Shown piece after piece: positions 1 to 5,850 of a stretch of 21,256 nucleotides of DNA. Origin of the DNA: a virus. The position numbers and the translations under genes are program-made. Where the stretch lies: positions 1 through 21,256 of the IMG/VR virus record IMGVR_UViG_3300032241_002568, one strand, 5' to 3'. The notes below the pieces were generated by a model. It did no database searches. It saw only the letters and a program-made list of their open reading frames with translations, and was not told where the DNA came from. Position 1 is the stretch's first letter. The number at the start of each line of letters is the position of its first letter.

Positions 1-1
1 C

Positions 2-166
2 GGTGATATTCAATGGAATGGACGCAGCCTAACTGAAATGTTAAAAACTATTGAAGATCGTTTGGCTATTTTGGTTCCCGATCCTGCCAAATTAGAAAAA
101 TATGAAGCCTTACGAAAGGCATACGATCATTATATTTTGTTAGAAAAGCTAATCGGAGAAGATTAA
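2..166 (+). CDS. C-terminal end of a small phage protein, unknown function
   Basis: An open frame enters from the left edge and ends at TAA 164-166, leaving 54 visible residues. The visible part has a short strand-like start (DIQWNG), then two predicted helices separated by VPDP, and ends in an acidic LIGED. The helices are charged and amphipathic, suggesting a small helical-hairpin or coiled-coil protein. I have the impression of similar short proteins in marine T4-like phages, but I cannot name a family. The start lies outside the window, so total length and neighbours to the left are unknown. A late-type promoter follows immediately, so this gene probably ends a transcription unit. Confidence 0.7.
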   Translation, partial: GDIQWNGRSLTEMLKTIEDRLAILVPDPAKLEKYEALRKAYDHYILLEKLIGED

Positions 167-170
167 TTTT

Positions 171-178
171 TATAAATA
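171..178 (+). promoter_or_regulatory. T4-type late promoter TATAAATA
   Basis: Exact match to the T4 late promoter box TATAAATA, just after the stop of the preceding gene. By T4 spacing (box at -13 to -6) transcription would start near G184, giving a leader of about 60 nt before the ATG at 245. That leader holds a small GC-rich palindrome (TTGC...GCAA, about 193-206) and a Shine-Dalgarno AAGGA. One of six exact copies in the window, all placed directly upstream of genes. Confidence 0.6.
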
Positions 179-244
179 TAATCGCTTCAATCTTGCGCCG
201 CGGCAAATATGATTATGTTAAATAGATAAAATTAAGGAATCATA

Positions 245-538
245 ATGTTAATTAATAAAGGTGTATCTACAGACGAATTAGTAACTATAAGAACTTTGTC
301 TGGCGAAGAAATTATCGGAAAGTTAGTGGAAGATAATGATAAATTTATTTCTCTTAATAAACCCAGAGCATTAGTGGCTACGCAGAATGGAGCAGCTCTC
401 GCACCGTTTTTATTTACAACAGAAGCAGAAACAGTTGCTTTTGCTAAACATGCATTAATGACAGCACCTTTGCCAACGGCTAAAGATGCTTCAGATCTTT
501 ATATACAGCAAACCACTGGTATAGCATTGGCCAAATAA
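245..538 (+). CDS. Small Sm-like beta-barrel protein (conserved phage hypothetical)
   Basis: A 97-aa protein with Shine-Dalgarno AAGGA at 233-237 and an ATG at a normal distance. Residues about 10-45 (VTIRTLSGEEIIGKL, then DNDKFISLNKPRAL) have the alternating pattern of an Sm/LSm-like barrel: strand, GEEIIGKL turn, strand, KPR. Residues about 46-75 are Ala-rich with an APFLF hydrophobic stretch. Small proteins with the phrase SGEEIIG...LxKPR occur in marine T4-like phages; their job is unknown. RNA or protein binding is only a guess from the fold. It ends one base before the next gene's ATG, so the two are probably translationally coupled. Confidence 0.75.
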   Translation: MLINKGVSTDELVTIRTLSGEEIIGKLVEDNDKFISLNKPRALVATQNGAALAPFLFTTEAETVAFAKHALMTAPLPTAKDASDLYIQQTTGIALAK

Positions 539-539
539 T

Positions 540-1619
540 ATGGCAGATTTGACCAGTTCGACCAGCACAATTAATACTGCAGGAATAGAATACATTTCTA
601 TTCCGGCTAAAATTGTTATTGATTTATCTAAGGGATTTACTATGCAGACTATATATGATGACATAGTTGCACAGTACCCCACAGATCCTAATACCGTGGT
701 CCTTGGAGTCTCTGTTCCTTATATTGGGTTGCCGTGTATATATACCGGAACTATCGACCCCATAAGTATTATTAAAGATATTGCTTCCAAGTTATATGAA
801 GAGGCTTTTAAAGCCATTATGAAACCTATATGGGATATTTTAGAAGCATTGTTTAATGCACTTAAAAAGTTTGGTTTAGGATTTTTAGATTTTTCCTTAG
901 GAATATTTGATTTGCATGTCAGCGATTTATTCAGTCCAGATCTTTATAATAAAATAATTGATTCGATTAAAAACCTTTATTATAAAGAAAGAGATAAGTT
1001 AACGTCGTTTTTATCTAAATTAGGAATAACTTTTCCCCTGTTTACTGAGATACAAAATCCTGCAGAAGAAATTAAAAGAATCGCACAAAATATTATGGTC
1101 AGCCTATGGGATGCATTTTGGAAAATTGTCAACAAGATTACTGCTTTAATCCATACAGGACTATTAGCATTTGACATTGCAACCTACAAAATTCCCACGT
1201 TGTCAGTTTTATGGCAAGAATTATTTGATGCGACTATTGGGAAAATTATTAGTTATTTCACAACACCGTTTAGTATTGATGATCTAATCAATAGAATGAA
1301 AGAATTAGCCAAATCGATCACCGGTAAATTAGAAGTTACTTTTGAAGATCTAATAAATGTTGTTAAAAATTTCAAATTGCCTATTTTTGGTTTTCCATTG
1401 GATTGGAAATTGCCTATCAACCCTAAAGTATTTCAACCTAATATTGATTTTCATCAAATAATTACAGATATGAAAAGATGGATCAATAATTTCATAGTAA
1501 ACATAATTAAGAAATTTATTGAATTAATTGGAAAAATATTGTCTGTATTTGGTCTTAATTTTTTGTTACCTAAATTTGAAATTCCTATTGGTCTTTGTGC
1601 AGTTAAAATTCCTACATAA
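540..1619 (+). CDS. 359-aa amphipathic helical protein, possible virion protein
   Basis: No recognised family. ATG 540 follows the upstream stop by one base with no separate Shine-Dalgarno, consistent with coupling. After an N-terminal Ser/Thr-rich and mixed segment (about 1-75), the rest is dominated by long amphipathic helices rich in Ile, Leu, Phe, Lys and Trp (for example about 85-115, 145-165, 180-215 and 325-350). There is no signal peptide and no clean transmembrane segment. Repeated patterns of the type 'helix, LGITFPLF / FKLPIFGFPLDWKLPINP' are visible. Such proteins in T4-like marine phages are often structural or membrane-active, but nothing in the sequence proves either. Late promoter context (171) fits a virion role. 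Confidence 0.75.
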   Translation: MADLTSSTSTINTAGIEYISIPAKIVIDLSKGFTMQTIYDDIVAQYPTDPNTVVLGVSVPYIGLPCIYTGTIDPISIIKDIASKLYEEAFKAIMKPIWDILEALFNALKKFGLGFLDFSLGIFDLHVSDLFSPDLYNKIIDSIKNLYYKERDKLTSFLSKLGITFPLFTEIQNPAEEIKRIAQNIMVSLWDAFWKIVNKITALIHTGLLAFDIATYKIPTLSVLWQELFDATIGKIISYFTTPFSIDDLINRMKELAKSITGKLEVTFEDLINVVKNFKLPIFGFPLDWKLPINPKVFQPNIDFHQIITDMKRWINNFIVNIIKKFIELIGKILSVFGLNFLLPKFEIPIGLCAVKIPT

Positions 1620-1622
1620 ATA
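1615..1622 (+). promoter_or_regulatory. Late-promoter-like box CATAAATA
   Basis: One mismatch from TATAAATA, spanning the stop of the preceding gene. The predicted start near 1628 would give a 14-nt leader that begins at the Shine-Dalgarno AAAGGAG (1628-1634) of the zinc-ribbon gene. Plausible but weaker than the exact copies. Confidence 0.35.
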
Positions 1623-1641
1623 AAATAAAAGGAGAACCGCT

Positions 1642-1806
1642 GTGGAGATCCGAGTAGAAAAAGAAACTATTTGGCATTTTACCTGCGGTAAATGTAAAGG
1701 CTGGTGGAGCATAGCCAGTATGGATGACTGGTATCCAAAAAAACTATTCTGCACACATTGTGGCGAACCCTGCTATAATATCGAAAAGAAAGATAAAAAA
1801 AACTAA
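1642..1806 (+). CDS. 54-aa zinc-ribbon protein
   Basis: A short gene starting with GTG, eight bases after a strong Shine-Dalgarno (AAAGGAG). The protein reads MEIRVEKETIWHFTC then GKC, GWW, and later CTHCGEPC. Two Cys pairs (C15/C18 and C37/C40) form a typical zinc-ribbon knuckle arrangement, with an aromatic segment (GWWSIASMDDWYPKK) between them and a Lys-rich tail. Small CxxC...CxxC proteins with HFTCGxCxGWWS are common in marine T4-like phages. Function is unknown; nucleic-acid or protein binding is the usual role of this fold. The following gene has its own sigma70 promoter, so this one ends the late unit. Confidence 0.8.
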   Translation: MEIRVEKETIWHFTCGKCKGWWSIASMDDWYPKKLFCTHCGEPCYNIEKKDKKN

Positions 1807-1845
1807 ATTTGGATAACGGATCCTATTCGAATCTATTATTGTATC

Positions 1846-1874
1846 TTGACATTCTGGTAAAATTTTGCTATTAT
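1846..1874 (+). promoter_or_regulatory. Sigma70-type promoter, TTGACA-17-TATTAT
   Basis: The -35 TTGACA (1846-1851) and -10 TATTAT (1869-1874) are separated by exactly 17 bases. The expected start, 7-8 bases after the -10, falls on or next to the ATG at 1882, and no Shine-Dalgarno lies upstream. The nuclease gene is therefore probably translated from a leaderless transcript made by host RNA polymerase. Confidence 0.75.
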
Positions 1875-1881
1875 TTTTTTC

Positions 1882-2607
1882 ATGATTAATACTCTTACCA
1901 ATACAGAGCCGAAAACAATACCCATCTTAAATATGTCAACGGATGAGGCAGATAAACTTATCAAATTGAATTCTGAGTTAGAAAAAAGAATGCAGGAAGG
2001 AGAATTTGATAAGATTGATTTGGAATACGCATGTCGGGTTGCTCGTACGGTTTCCAATTCAAAAATTACTTCTCGATGGTGGGAGAGATTATTAGCATAC
2101 CATTTATCATGGGAAACTGATCCTACGTCAACCGATGGCAAAGATTATGGTGATTTGTTTGCAACTGGTAAAATTTTAGGTATTGATAATATTGAATTAA
2201 AAACAAGCGAAAAAGAAGGAAGTGGTCATATTGGCGGACAACAAATGCGCTTTTATGAGGACATTCCTTGGTACATGTTTGTTAAATTAAATCCTTATGA
2301 TAATAATGGTTTTCGAATCTTTATGCTTCATAAAAATGATATCCATGATGAAATTTTTAAACACAAAAGTATGTTGCCCGGAGTCAGTCAAGGATCCGGT
2401 AAAACAAAAAACAAAACAGATGATCAACGCCGCCTTATGATACAGGAAACTTTTGACAAAAAGAATGACATCCTTTGGGGATTTGGTGTTAACATGTCAA
2501 GTAAAGGTCAAAAAGAAGCATGGGATCGCTGGCAAAGTAAGTATGAGACAACGATAGATGAACTAAAAAATTGGAATGCGTTTAAGGAGAAAAATCTTGG
2601 AATTTGA
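1882..2607 (+). CDS. PD-(D/E)xK restriction-endonuclease-like nuclease
   Basis: 241 aa. The probable active site is D91 followed by E105-x-K107 (in IDNIELKTSE), the spacing expected of a PD-(D/E)xK nuclease, with G119-Q120-Q121 shortly after. The region GHIGGQQMRFYEDIPWYMF resembles the strand and helix that follow the catalytic strand in type II restriction enzymes. The N-terminal 75 residues are helical. It overlaps the start of a DNA adenine methyltransferase by 11 bases, so the pair looks like a restriction-modification unit; the nuclease could instead serve host DNA breakdown. It has its own sigma70 promoter and no Shine-Dalgarno. The fold call is from motif and context; target sequence cannot be told. 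Confidence 0.65.
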   Translation: MINTLTNTEPKTIPILNMSTDEADKLIKLNSELEKRMQEGEFDKIDLEYACRVARTVSNSKITSRWWERLLAYHLSWETDPTSTDGKDYGDLFATGKILGIDNIELKTSEKEGSGHIGGQQMRFYEDIPWYMFVKLNPYDNNGFRIFMLHKNDIHDEIFKHKSMLPGVSQGSGKTKNKTDDQRRLMIQETFDKKNDILWGFGVNMSSKGQKEAWDRWQSKYETTIDELKNWNAFKEKNLGI

Positions 2608-3784
2608 TTATTGCATTAGTAATCCTGCATTTAATGTAGCAGAATCAAATAATATTGCAGGTACAGGCGGCAATACAACTCTATATAAAACAGCTACACG
2701 TAATAATTTTAAAAATCATCTAAAGAATAACGGAACACTAATCAATATTACCCTTAAGGGAATTATCCCCGATTTAATAAACGGCTATTTTAAAAATTAT
2801 CAAGTAAATTGGATACACCTAATGGATAATATTGATATATGGCCTTACAACACCTGTATTTTTTCTGTCAGCAAAACTCCCCGAAATTCGCCTCCGGTGA
2901 TTCTTGGCGGACTTGCTGCTAAAATATATAGCCCAATACCTTCTGATTGTTTTGATTTCGTTTATTATAGCGGAAGTAACAATGGAATGAATAAAAAGTT
3001 CGGACCAAATAAGAAAAATAGGGTAATTAGACAACTTCCCGGAAAAGGTAGAGATACTGCGTCATATGATTATACAGACGAGGAAATTCCCAATGGTCCT
3101 AAGTTTGCGTTTTATACAATGGAGAGTCGTAAAAGTTATTTGGTAACTTCAGATCCTGTATATGGAGGTACTATCTGTTATGTTCCTTTTTCTACAGAAG
3201 AAGAAGCTAAAAAACTAAAACTTTTTGTAGAAAAAAATCCTGTATTTTCTGAATATGTAAAACGTATGAAATTTCGAGGCCATGCATTTGGATTGCGCAA
3301 TATGCGCAAATTTGATATAAATCAAATCGAAACAGGATTAGAAATTCCTAAAGAATGGAATATTACTGACGAAGATATGATGTCTCCGATAAAATTTGAA
3401 AATGACACGATCGAAGATCGTAGCCGTGTTAAAGGATTTGGGGAGGTTTTTACTCCTACTAATTTAGTAAAATTTGTTTTAGATCTTCTGGAAAAATATG
3501 ACCCTAACTCATTAAAAAATCCAGAAAATACATTTATAGATTCAATGTGCGGAAATGGTCAATTTTTAAAAGAATTTTTAGAGCGTAAAAAAATACATGG
3601 GTCAACAGTCGAACAAGCGTTGTCAACAATCTATGGTGTGGAAATTATGCAGAATAATGTAAATTTATGTCGTGAAAGACTTCTTTCTGGTCAAGAATCT
3701 TTTCAAAATATTGTAGAAAGAAATATTATATGTGCTGACGCATTAACTTATGATTATAATTTTAAAGAATTTGAAGTATTATAA
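2597..3784 (+). CDS. N6-adenine DNA methyltransferase with circularly permuted motif order
   Basis: Start chosen at TTG 2597: AAGGAG at 2584-2589 sits seven bases upstream, whereas the earlier in-frame ATG (2576) has no Shine-Dalgarno and adds only MRLRRKI. The 395-aa protein begins at catalytic motif IV (residues 5-13, YCISNPAFN). The SAM-binding half comes last: motif X (about 280-287, GFGEVFTP), motif I (313-323, FIDSMCGNGQF), motif II (GVE, 347-349) and motif III (ICADAL, about 378-383). The end, FKEFEVL, is what normally precedes NPPY, so the protein is a clean permutation (IV first, I-III last; beta-class order). Motif IV reads NPAF, with Ala replacing the second Pro of NPPY/NPPF. It overlaps the nuclease gene and likely protects against it. 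Confidence 0.8.
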   Translation: MEFDYCISNPAFNVAESNNIAGTGGNTTLYKTATRNNFKNHLKNNGTLINITLKGIIPDLINGYFKNYQVNWIHLMDNIDIWPYNTCIFSVSKTPRNSPPVILGGLAAKIYSPIPSDCFDFVYYSGSNNGMNKKFGPNKKNRVIRQLPGKGRDTASYDYTDEEIPNGPKFAFYTMESRKSYLVTSDPVYGGTICYVPFSTEEEAKKLKLFVEKNPVFSEYVKRMKFRGHAFGLRNMRKFDINQIETGLEIPKEWNITDEDMMSPIKFENDTIEDRSRVKGFGEVFTPTNLVKFVLDLLEKYDPNSLKNPENTFIDSMCGNGQFLKEFLERKKIHGSTVEQALSTIYGVEIMQNNVNLCRERLLSGQESFQNIVERNIICADALTYDYNFKEFEVL

Positions 3785-3787
3785 ATA
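3780..3787 (+). promoter_or_regulatory. T4-type late promoter TATAAATA driving the tmRNA
   Basis: Exact TATAAATA overlapping the methyltransferase stop codon. T4 spacing predicts +1 at A3793, three bases before the first paired base of the tmRNA acceptor piece (G3796). With the terminator at 4084-4114 this makes the tmRNA an independent late transcript. Confidence 0.65.
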
Positions 3788-3792
3788 AATTT

Positions 3793-4083
3793 AATGGTAG
3801 TAAACTTTTAACTAAAGGTGTTTTGGATCCGGGTGCGATTCCCGGCATCTCCACCAAATTAAGGGAACTGGAAACTTGTAATCTCCAGTTTTAAACGAAG
3901 AGACTTCTCTCGCCCACTATGGGGATGATCAGTTTCGACAGAGCAAGTAATAACCTAAAAGCTACCGGTGAGATGACTGACCTAATCAGCATAAAAACGT
4001 AAATGCAAACGATAACGCATACGCATTAGCAGCCTAAAAACTTCTATGCCGAGGTAGGAAACACCTTGTTAAATAAGACACCT
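3793..4083 (+). ncRNA. ssrA: Two-piece (circularly permuted) tmRNA, tag ANDNAYALAA
   Basis: The acceptor piece comes first. It has a T arm with stem CCGGG/CCCGG (3829-3833/3841-3845) and loop TGCGATT, then acceptor strand CATCTCC (3846-3852), discriminator A and encoded CCA (3854-3856). A 64-nt intervening segment with a 7-bp hairpin (AACTGGA/TCCAGTT) follows. The coding piece starts GGGGATG at 3921 and pairs with CATCTCC in seven base pairs; the third pair is G-U, the alanine identity element. The D-loop region is GATCAGTTTCGACAG. The long P2-type helix joins the pieces: CTACC/GGTAG, AAAAG/CTTTT and ACCT/AGGT (3953-3966 with 3796-3819). The tag frame 4005-4037 reads ANDNAYALAA then TAA. Both ends of the mature pieces are approximate. 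It rescues stalled ribosomes and marks the chain for proteases such as ClpXP. Confidence 0.93.
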
Positions 4084-4114
4084 GCTAGAGACTTCGGTCT
4101 CTAGCATTTTTATT
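4084..4114 (+). terminator. Rho-independent terminator of the tmRNA
   Basis: A perfect 9-bp stem GCTAGAGAC/GTCTCTAGC (4084-4092/4097-4105) closed by a stable TTCG tetraloop and followed by ATTTTTATT. It ends the tmRNA transcript 13 bases before the next ATG, so the following gene needs read-through or another promoter. Confidence 0.9.
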
Positions 4115-4127
4115 CAAAGGAACAAAA

Positions 4128-4367
4128 ATGAAAAAATTATTGACAACTTTAATTATTGCAAGTAGTCTAATTACAGCACCATCCTATGCAGGTGATGTTA
4201 AAACAAAGGATGTTAAACTCTGTTATCATCCGATTCCTTTAACAGTAGGAATTGTTGTTGGGGCATTAACTGGAGGAGTTGGTGGATTGGTAGTTGGTGC
4301 ACTCTTAGGTGAAGGCACTGCTCGAGTTGTTGAAAATGGTTCATTAAAGTGCGAGGAAAAGAAATGA
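4128..4367 (+). CDS. Small exported protein with a glycine-zipper membrane segment
   Basis: 79 aa with Shine-Dalgarno AAGGA 6-7 bases upstream. Residues 1-21 are a clear signal peptide (MKK, hydrophobic core, cleavage near PSYA|G). After a short polar stretch with one Cys, residues about 40-62 are a Gly-rich hydrophobic segment (VGIVVGALTGGVGGLVVGALL), the pattern of glycine-zipper two-helix domains in bacterial envelope proteins. The tail has a second Cys (KCEEKK). It probably sits in the periplasm or envelope of a Gram-negative host. It overlaps the next gene by ATGA. The role is unknown; it could alter the envelope during infection or be a captured host gene. Confidence 0.8.
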   Translation: MKKLLTTLIIASSLITAPSYAGDVKTKDVKLCYHPIPLTVGIVVGALTGGVGGLVVGALLGEGTARVVENGSLKCEEKK

Positions 4368-4678
4368 AGAAGTTATTTTTAATTGCGGCTCTTTTAATTC
4401 CTCTATCATCATTCGCTGGTCCTAGAGAACATCATCATGAAGGTGGCCATCATGAATGGCATGAACGATATGGTAGTGGTAATGGATGGGCATTCTTTGG
4501 TGGATTAATTCTCGGCGGAATTATTGCCCACGAGGTTGACGGCCATTATTATGATCAAGATGATTATGAAGTAAGACGGATTACTGTTTGTAAAGACGTT
4601 CCGTTATATACCCGGTACGGTGATGTTTACGGTTATGAACGTCAATGCCATGAAGAATGGGTTAGAGTAAATTATTAA
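4364..4678 (+). CDS. Small exported His/Gly-rich protein
   Basis: Start chosen at ATG 4364 because GAGG lies 7 bases upstream and the product then begins with a proper signal peptide (MKKLFLIAALLIPLSSFA|G); an in-frame ATG 15 bases earlier would place MRGKE in front. The 104-aa protein has a His-rich section directly after the signal (HHHEGGHHEWHERYG), a Gly-rich hydrophobic segment (about 36-48, FFGGLILGGIIAHE), and a C-terminal domain with two Cys and many Tyr. His clusters suggest metal binding, but that is a guess. The ATGA overlap with the previous secreted gene indicates joint translation and perhaps a joint envelope function. Confidence 0.75.
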   Translation: MKKLFLIAALLIPLSSFAGPREHHHEGGHHEWHERYGSGNGWAFFGGLILGGIIAHEVDGHYYDQDDYEVRRITVCKDVPLYTRYGDVYGYERQCHEEWVRVNY

Positions 4679-4712
4679 TTGAATAAACAGCGACTTAATA
4701 CTTTTATTTAAT

Positions 4713-5003
4713 ATGATAAGTGTAAATTGTCTACAGGATCTTAAGGTCCGTTTAATTACAGCAGGCTTTGAGATCAAAGGCAGTCGAGGATGGTATTTAG
4801 ATACTATTCATGGCCGCTGGGGAATGGCACATGGGGTTGTTTATCTTAATTCACAACCTATTAAAAATATCAATGATGCGACTATTCCTGAAAAGAAGCC
4901 TATCGAAAAAAAGATTAAGAAACCGGCTGTAAAGGAAAAGAAGATAATTAAACGGGCTGTTAAAAAGAAAACAGCCAAAAAGGTTAAGAAAGGTAAAAAA
5001 TAA
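4713..5003 (+). CDS. Small protein with Lys/Ala/Pro-rich histone-H1-like tail
   Basis: 96 aa. Residues 1-50 form a small mixed domain (CLQDLKVRLITAGFEIKGSRGWYLDT then GRWGMAHGVVYL). Residues 58-96 are almost wholly Lys with Pro, Ala, Val and Ile (KKPIEKKIKKPAVKEKK...KKTAKKVKKGKK), like the tails of histone H1 or bacterial Hc1-type proteins. Nucleic-acid binding or DNA compaction is a reasonable inference from charge, not proven. No clear Shine-Dalgarno precedes ATG 4713, and an in-frame stop lies close upstream. The stop overlaps the next start (TAATG), so the two are coupled. Confidence 0.7.
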   Translation: MISVNCLQDLKVRLITAGFEIKGSRGWYLDTIHGRWGMAHGVVYLNSQPIKNINDATIPEKKPIEKKIKKPAVKEKKIIKRAVKKKTAKKVKKGKK

Positions 5004-5248
5004 TGCATAATATGCTTTGGCAAATCGTTAAAAGATTACCCACAGATTACAAGGATTATGGTGGGGATGTTGAACGATGGAAAGAAGTTGAAGGATATTA
5101 TCCTGATTGTGCAACAGGATGCCGTTGTTTTGTACCTTTAAAAGGTGAATTAGGATCAGATTGGGGGGTTTGTGCCAGTCAATTTGGCCCTCGTTCAGGG
5201 TTGCTGACATTTGAGCATCAGGCAGGATTTGAGTGTTTTAAATCCTGA
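5003..5248 (+). CDS. Cys-containing conserved hypothetical protein
   Basis: 81 aa, starting in TAATG overlap with the upstream gene. Visible blocks are YPDCATGCRCF, GSDWGVCASQFGPRSGLLTFEHQAGFECF; five Cys in all. This 'CxxGCR.F..L....DWGVC....PR.GLLTFEHQ' pattern resembles small bacterial proteins of unknown function found in many genomes, so it may be a host-derived gene. The Cys spacing is compatible with a small metal-binding fold. No signal peptide. It is the last gene before the sigma70 promoter of the porin-like gene. Confidence 0.7.
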   Translation: MHNMLWQIVKRLPTDYKDYGGDVERWKEVEGYYPDCATGCRCFVPLKGELGSDWGVCASQFGPRSGLLTFEHQAGFECFKS

Positions 5249-5254
5249 TTTAAG

Positions 5255-5283
5255 TTGACTGCCCAAATTTTAGCATATATAAT
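5255..5283 (+). promoter_or_regulatory. Sigma70-type promoter, TTGACT-17-TATAAT
   Basis: The -35 TTGACT (5255-5260) and consensus -10 TATAAT (5278-5283) are spaced by 17 bases. The expected start near 5290 lies at the base of the hairpin at 5287-5310. It drives the beta-barrel gene with host RNA polymerase, so the gene can be on early or throughout infection. Confidence 0.8.
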
Positions 5284-5286
5284 ATT

Positions 5287-5310
5287 GCATCCTATAGAAA
5301 TGTAGGATGC
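5287..5310 (+). promoter_or_regulatory. 5'-end hairpin in the leader of the beta-barrel gene
   Basis: A perfect 8-bp stem GCATCCTA/TAGGATGC with an 8-nt loop (TAGAAATG), beginning around the predicted transcript start. Hairpins at the extreme 5' end stabilise mRNAs such as ompA against RNase E, and that is the likeliest role here. It is followed by CATTTT only, too short a T run to be a convincing terminator. Confidence 0.6.
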
Positions 5311-5338
5311 CATTTTAAACACAGAGAGGTAAATTAAA

Positions 5339-5788
5339 ATGAAGAAACTCGCAATTGCAACTTTGTTTGCTCTAGCCGCTGGCACCGCAAGTGCTGTTGA
5401 TGTTGGTGTAGTTGGTGGTACAGATGTTCAGCACGGCACGACCGTGGACAGCTATGGATTAACCGCTAGCCAGCATTTTGGCCCACTAAGTGCCACTGTT
5501 GGTGTTGATCGTGAAACCAACAGCGATACAACTAAGTTCAGCCTTCTTGGCGGATACGACTTTTACAAGTTCGGTTCTGCTACTGTTGCTGCTAAGGTTG
5601 GTGTTGCTCGTGTCGTTAACAACGAGGACGATGCCAAGGGTTATGCTACCCTCGTTGGTGCCGGAGTTACCGTTCCGGTCTCTAAGCACGTTGGTCTAAC
5701 TGTTGACTATCGTTATCAGTTTGGCCAGGCCGCTATTAAGGATCTTAATGGCAGCACCGTTCTTGTTGGCGCCAAGTACTCATTCTAA
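5339..5788 (+). CDS. Outer-membrane beta-barrel protein
   Basis: 149 aa with Shine-Dalgarno AGAGAGG upstream. Residues 1-19 are a signal peptide (MKKLAIATLFALAAGTASA|V). The mature part alternates hydrophobic and polar residues in strands separated by charged turns (TNSDTT, NNEDDAKG), and ends YRYQFG...VLVGAKYSF; a terminal Phe is the signature recognised by the BAM machinery. The size suits an 8-strand OmpA/opacity-type barrel. It has its own sigma70 promoter, 5' hairpin and terminator, so it is expressed alone. Codon choice (many GCC, GGC, AAG, AAC) looks richer in G/C than neighbours, as in highly expressed or captured genes. A role in altering the host surface, for example superinfection exclusion, is inference. 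Confidence 0.85.
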   Translation: MKKLAIATLFALAAGTASAVDVGVVGGTDVQHGTTVDSYGLTASQHFGPLSATVGVDRETNSDTTKFSLLGGYDFYKFGSATVAAKVGVARVVNNEDDAKGYATLVGAGVTVPVSKHVGLTVDYRYQFGQAAIKDLNGSTVLVGAKYSF

Positions 5789-5807
5789 TTTTTGATTAGG
5801 TGAGAAT

Positions 5808-5836
5808 AAAAAAGGGCCTTAACGGCCCTTTTTTTT
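5808..5836. terminator. Bidirectional rho-independent terminator
   Basis: GGGCC/GGCCC stem (5814-5818/5824-5828) with loop TTAAC, extended by six A-T pairs, A-run before and T-run after. The symmetry lets it stop both the plus-strand barrel gene and the minus-strand operon that converges on it from 5851. Confidence 0.9.
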
Positions 5837-5850
5837 GAGTTTAATTTCTA

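Noticed and set aside
2576-3784. Frameshifted or truncated methyltransferase
   Set aside because: All motifs are in one frame and the two ends meet at the same point of the fold, which fits permutation rather than damage.
3976-3992. Another copy of the ACCTAATGG loop element in the tmRNA (CTGACCTAATCAG)
   Set aside because: Only ACCTAAT is shared and it sits in the pseudoknot region of the tmRNA, without the late-start position or Shine-Dalgarno part; chance resemblance.
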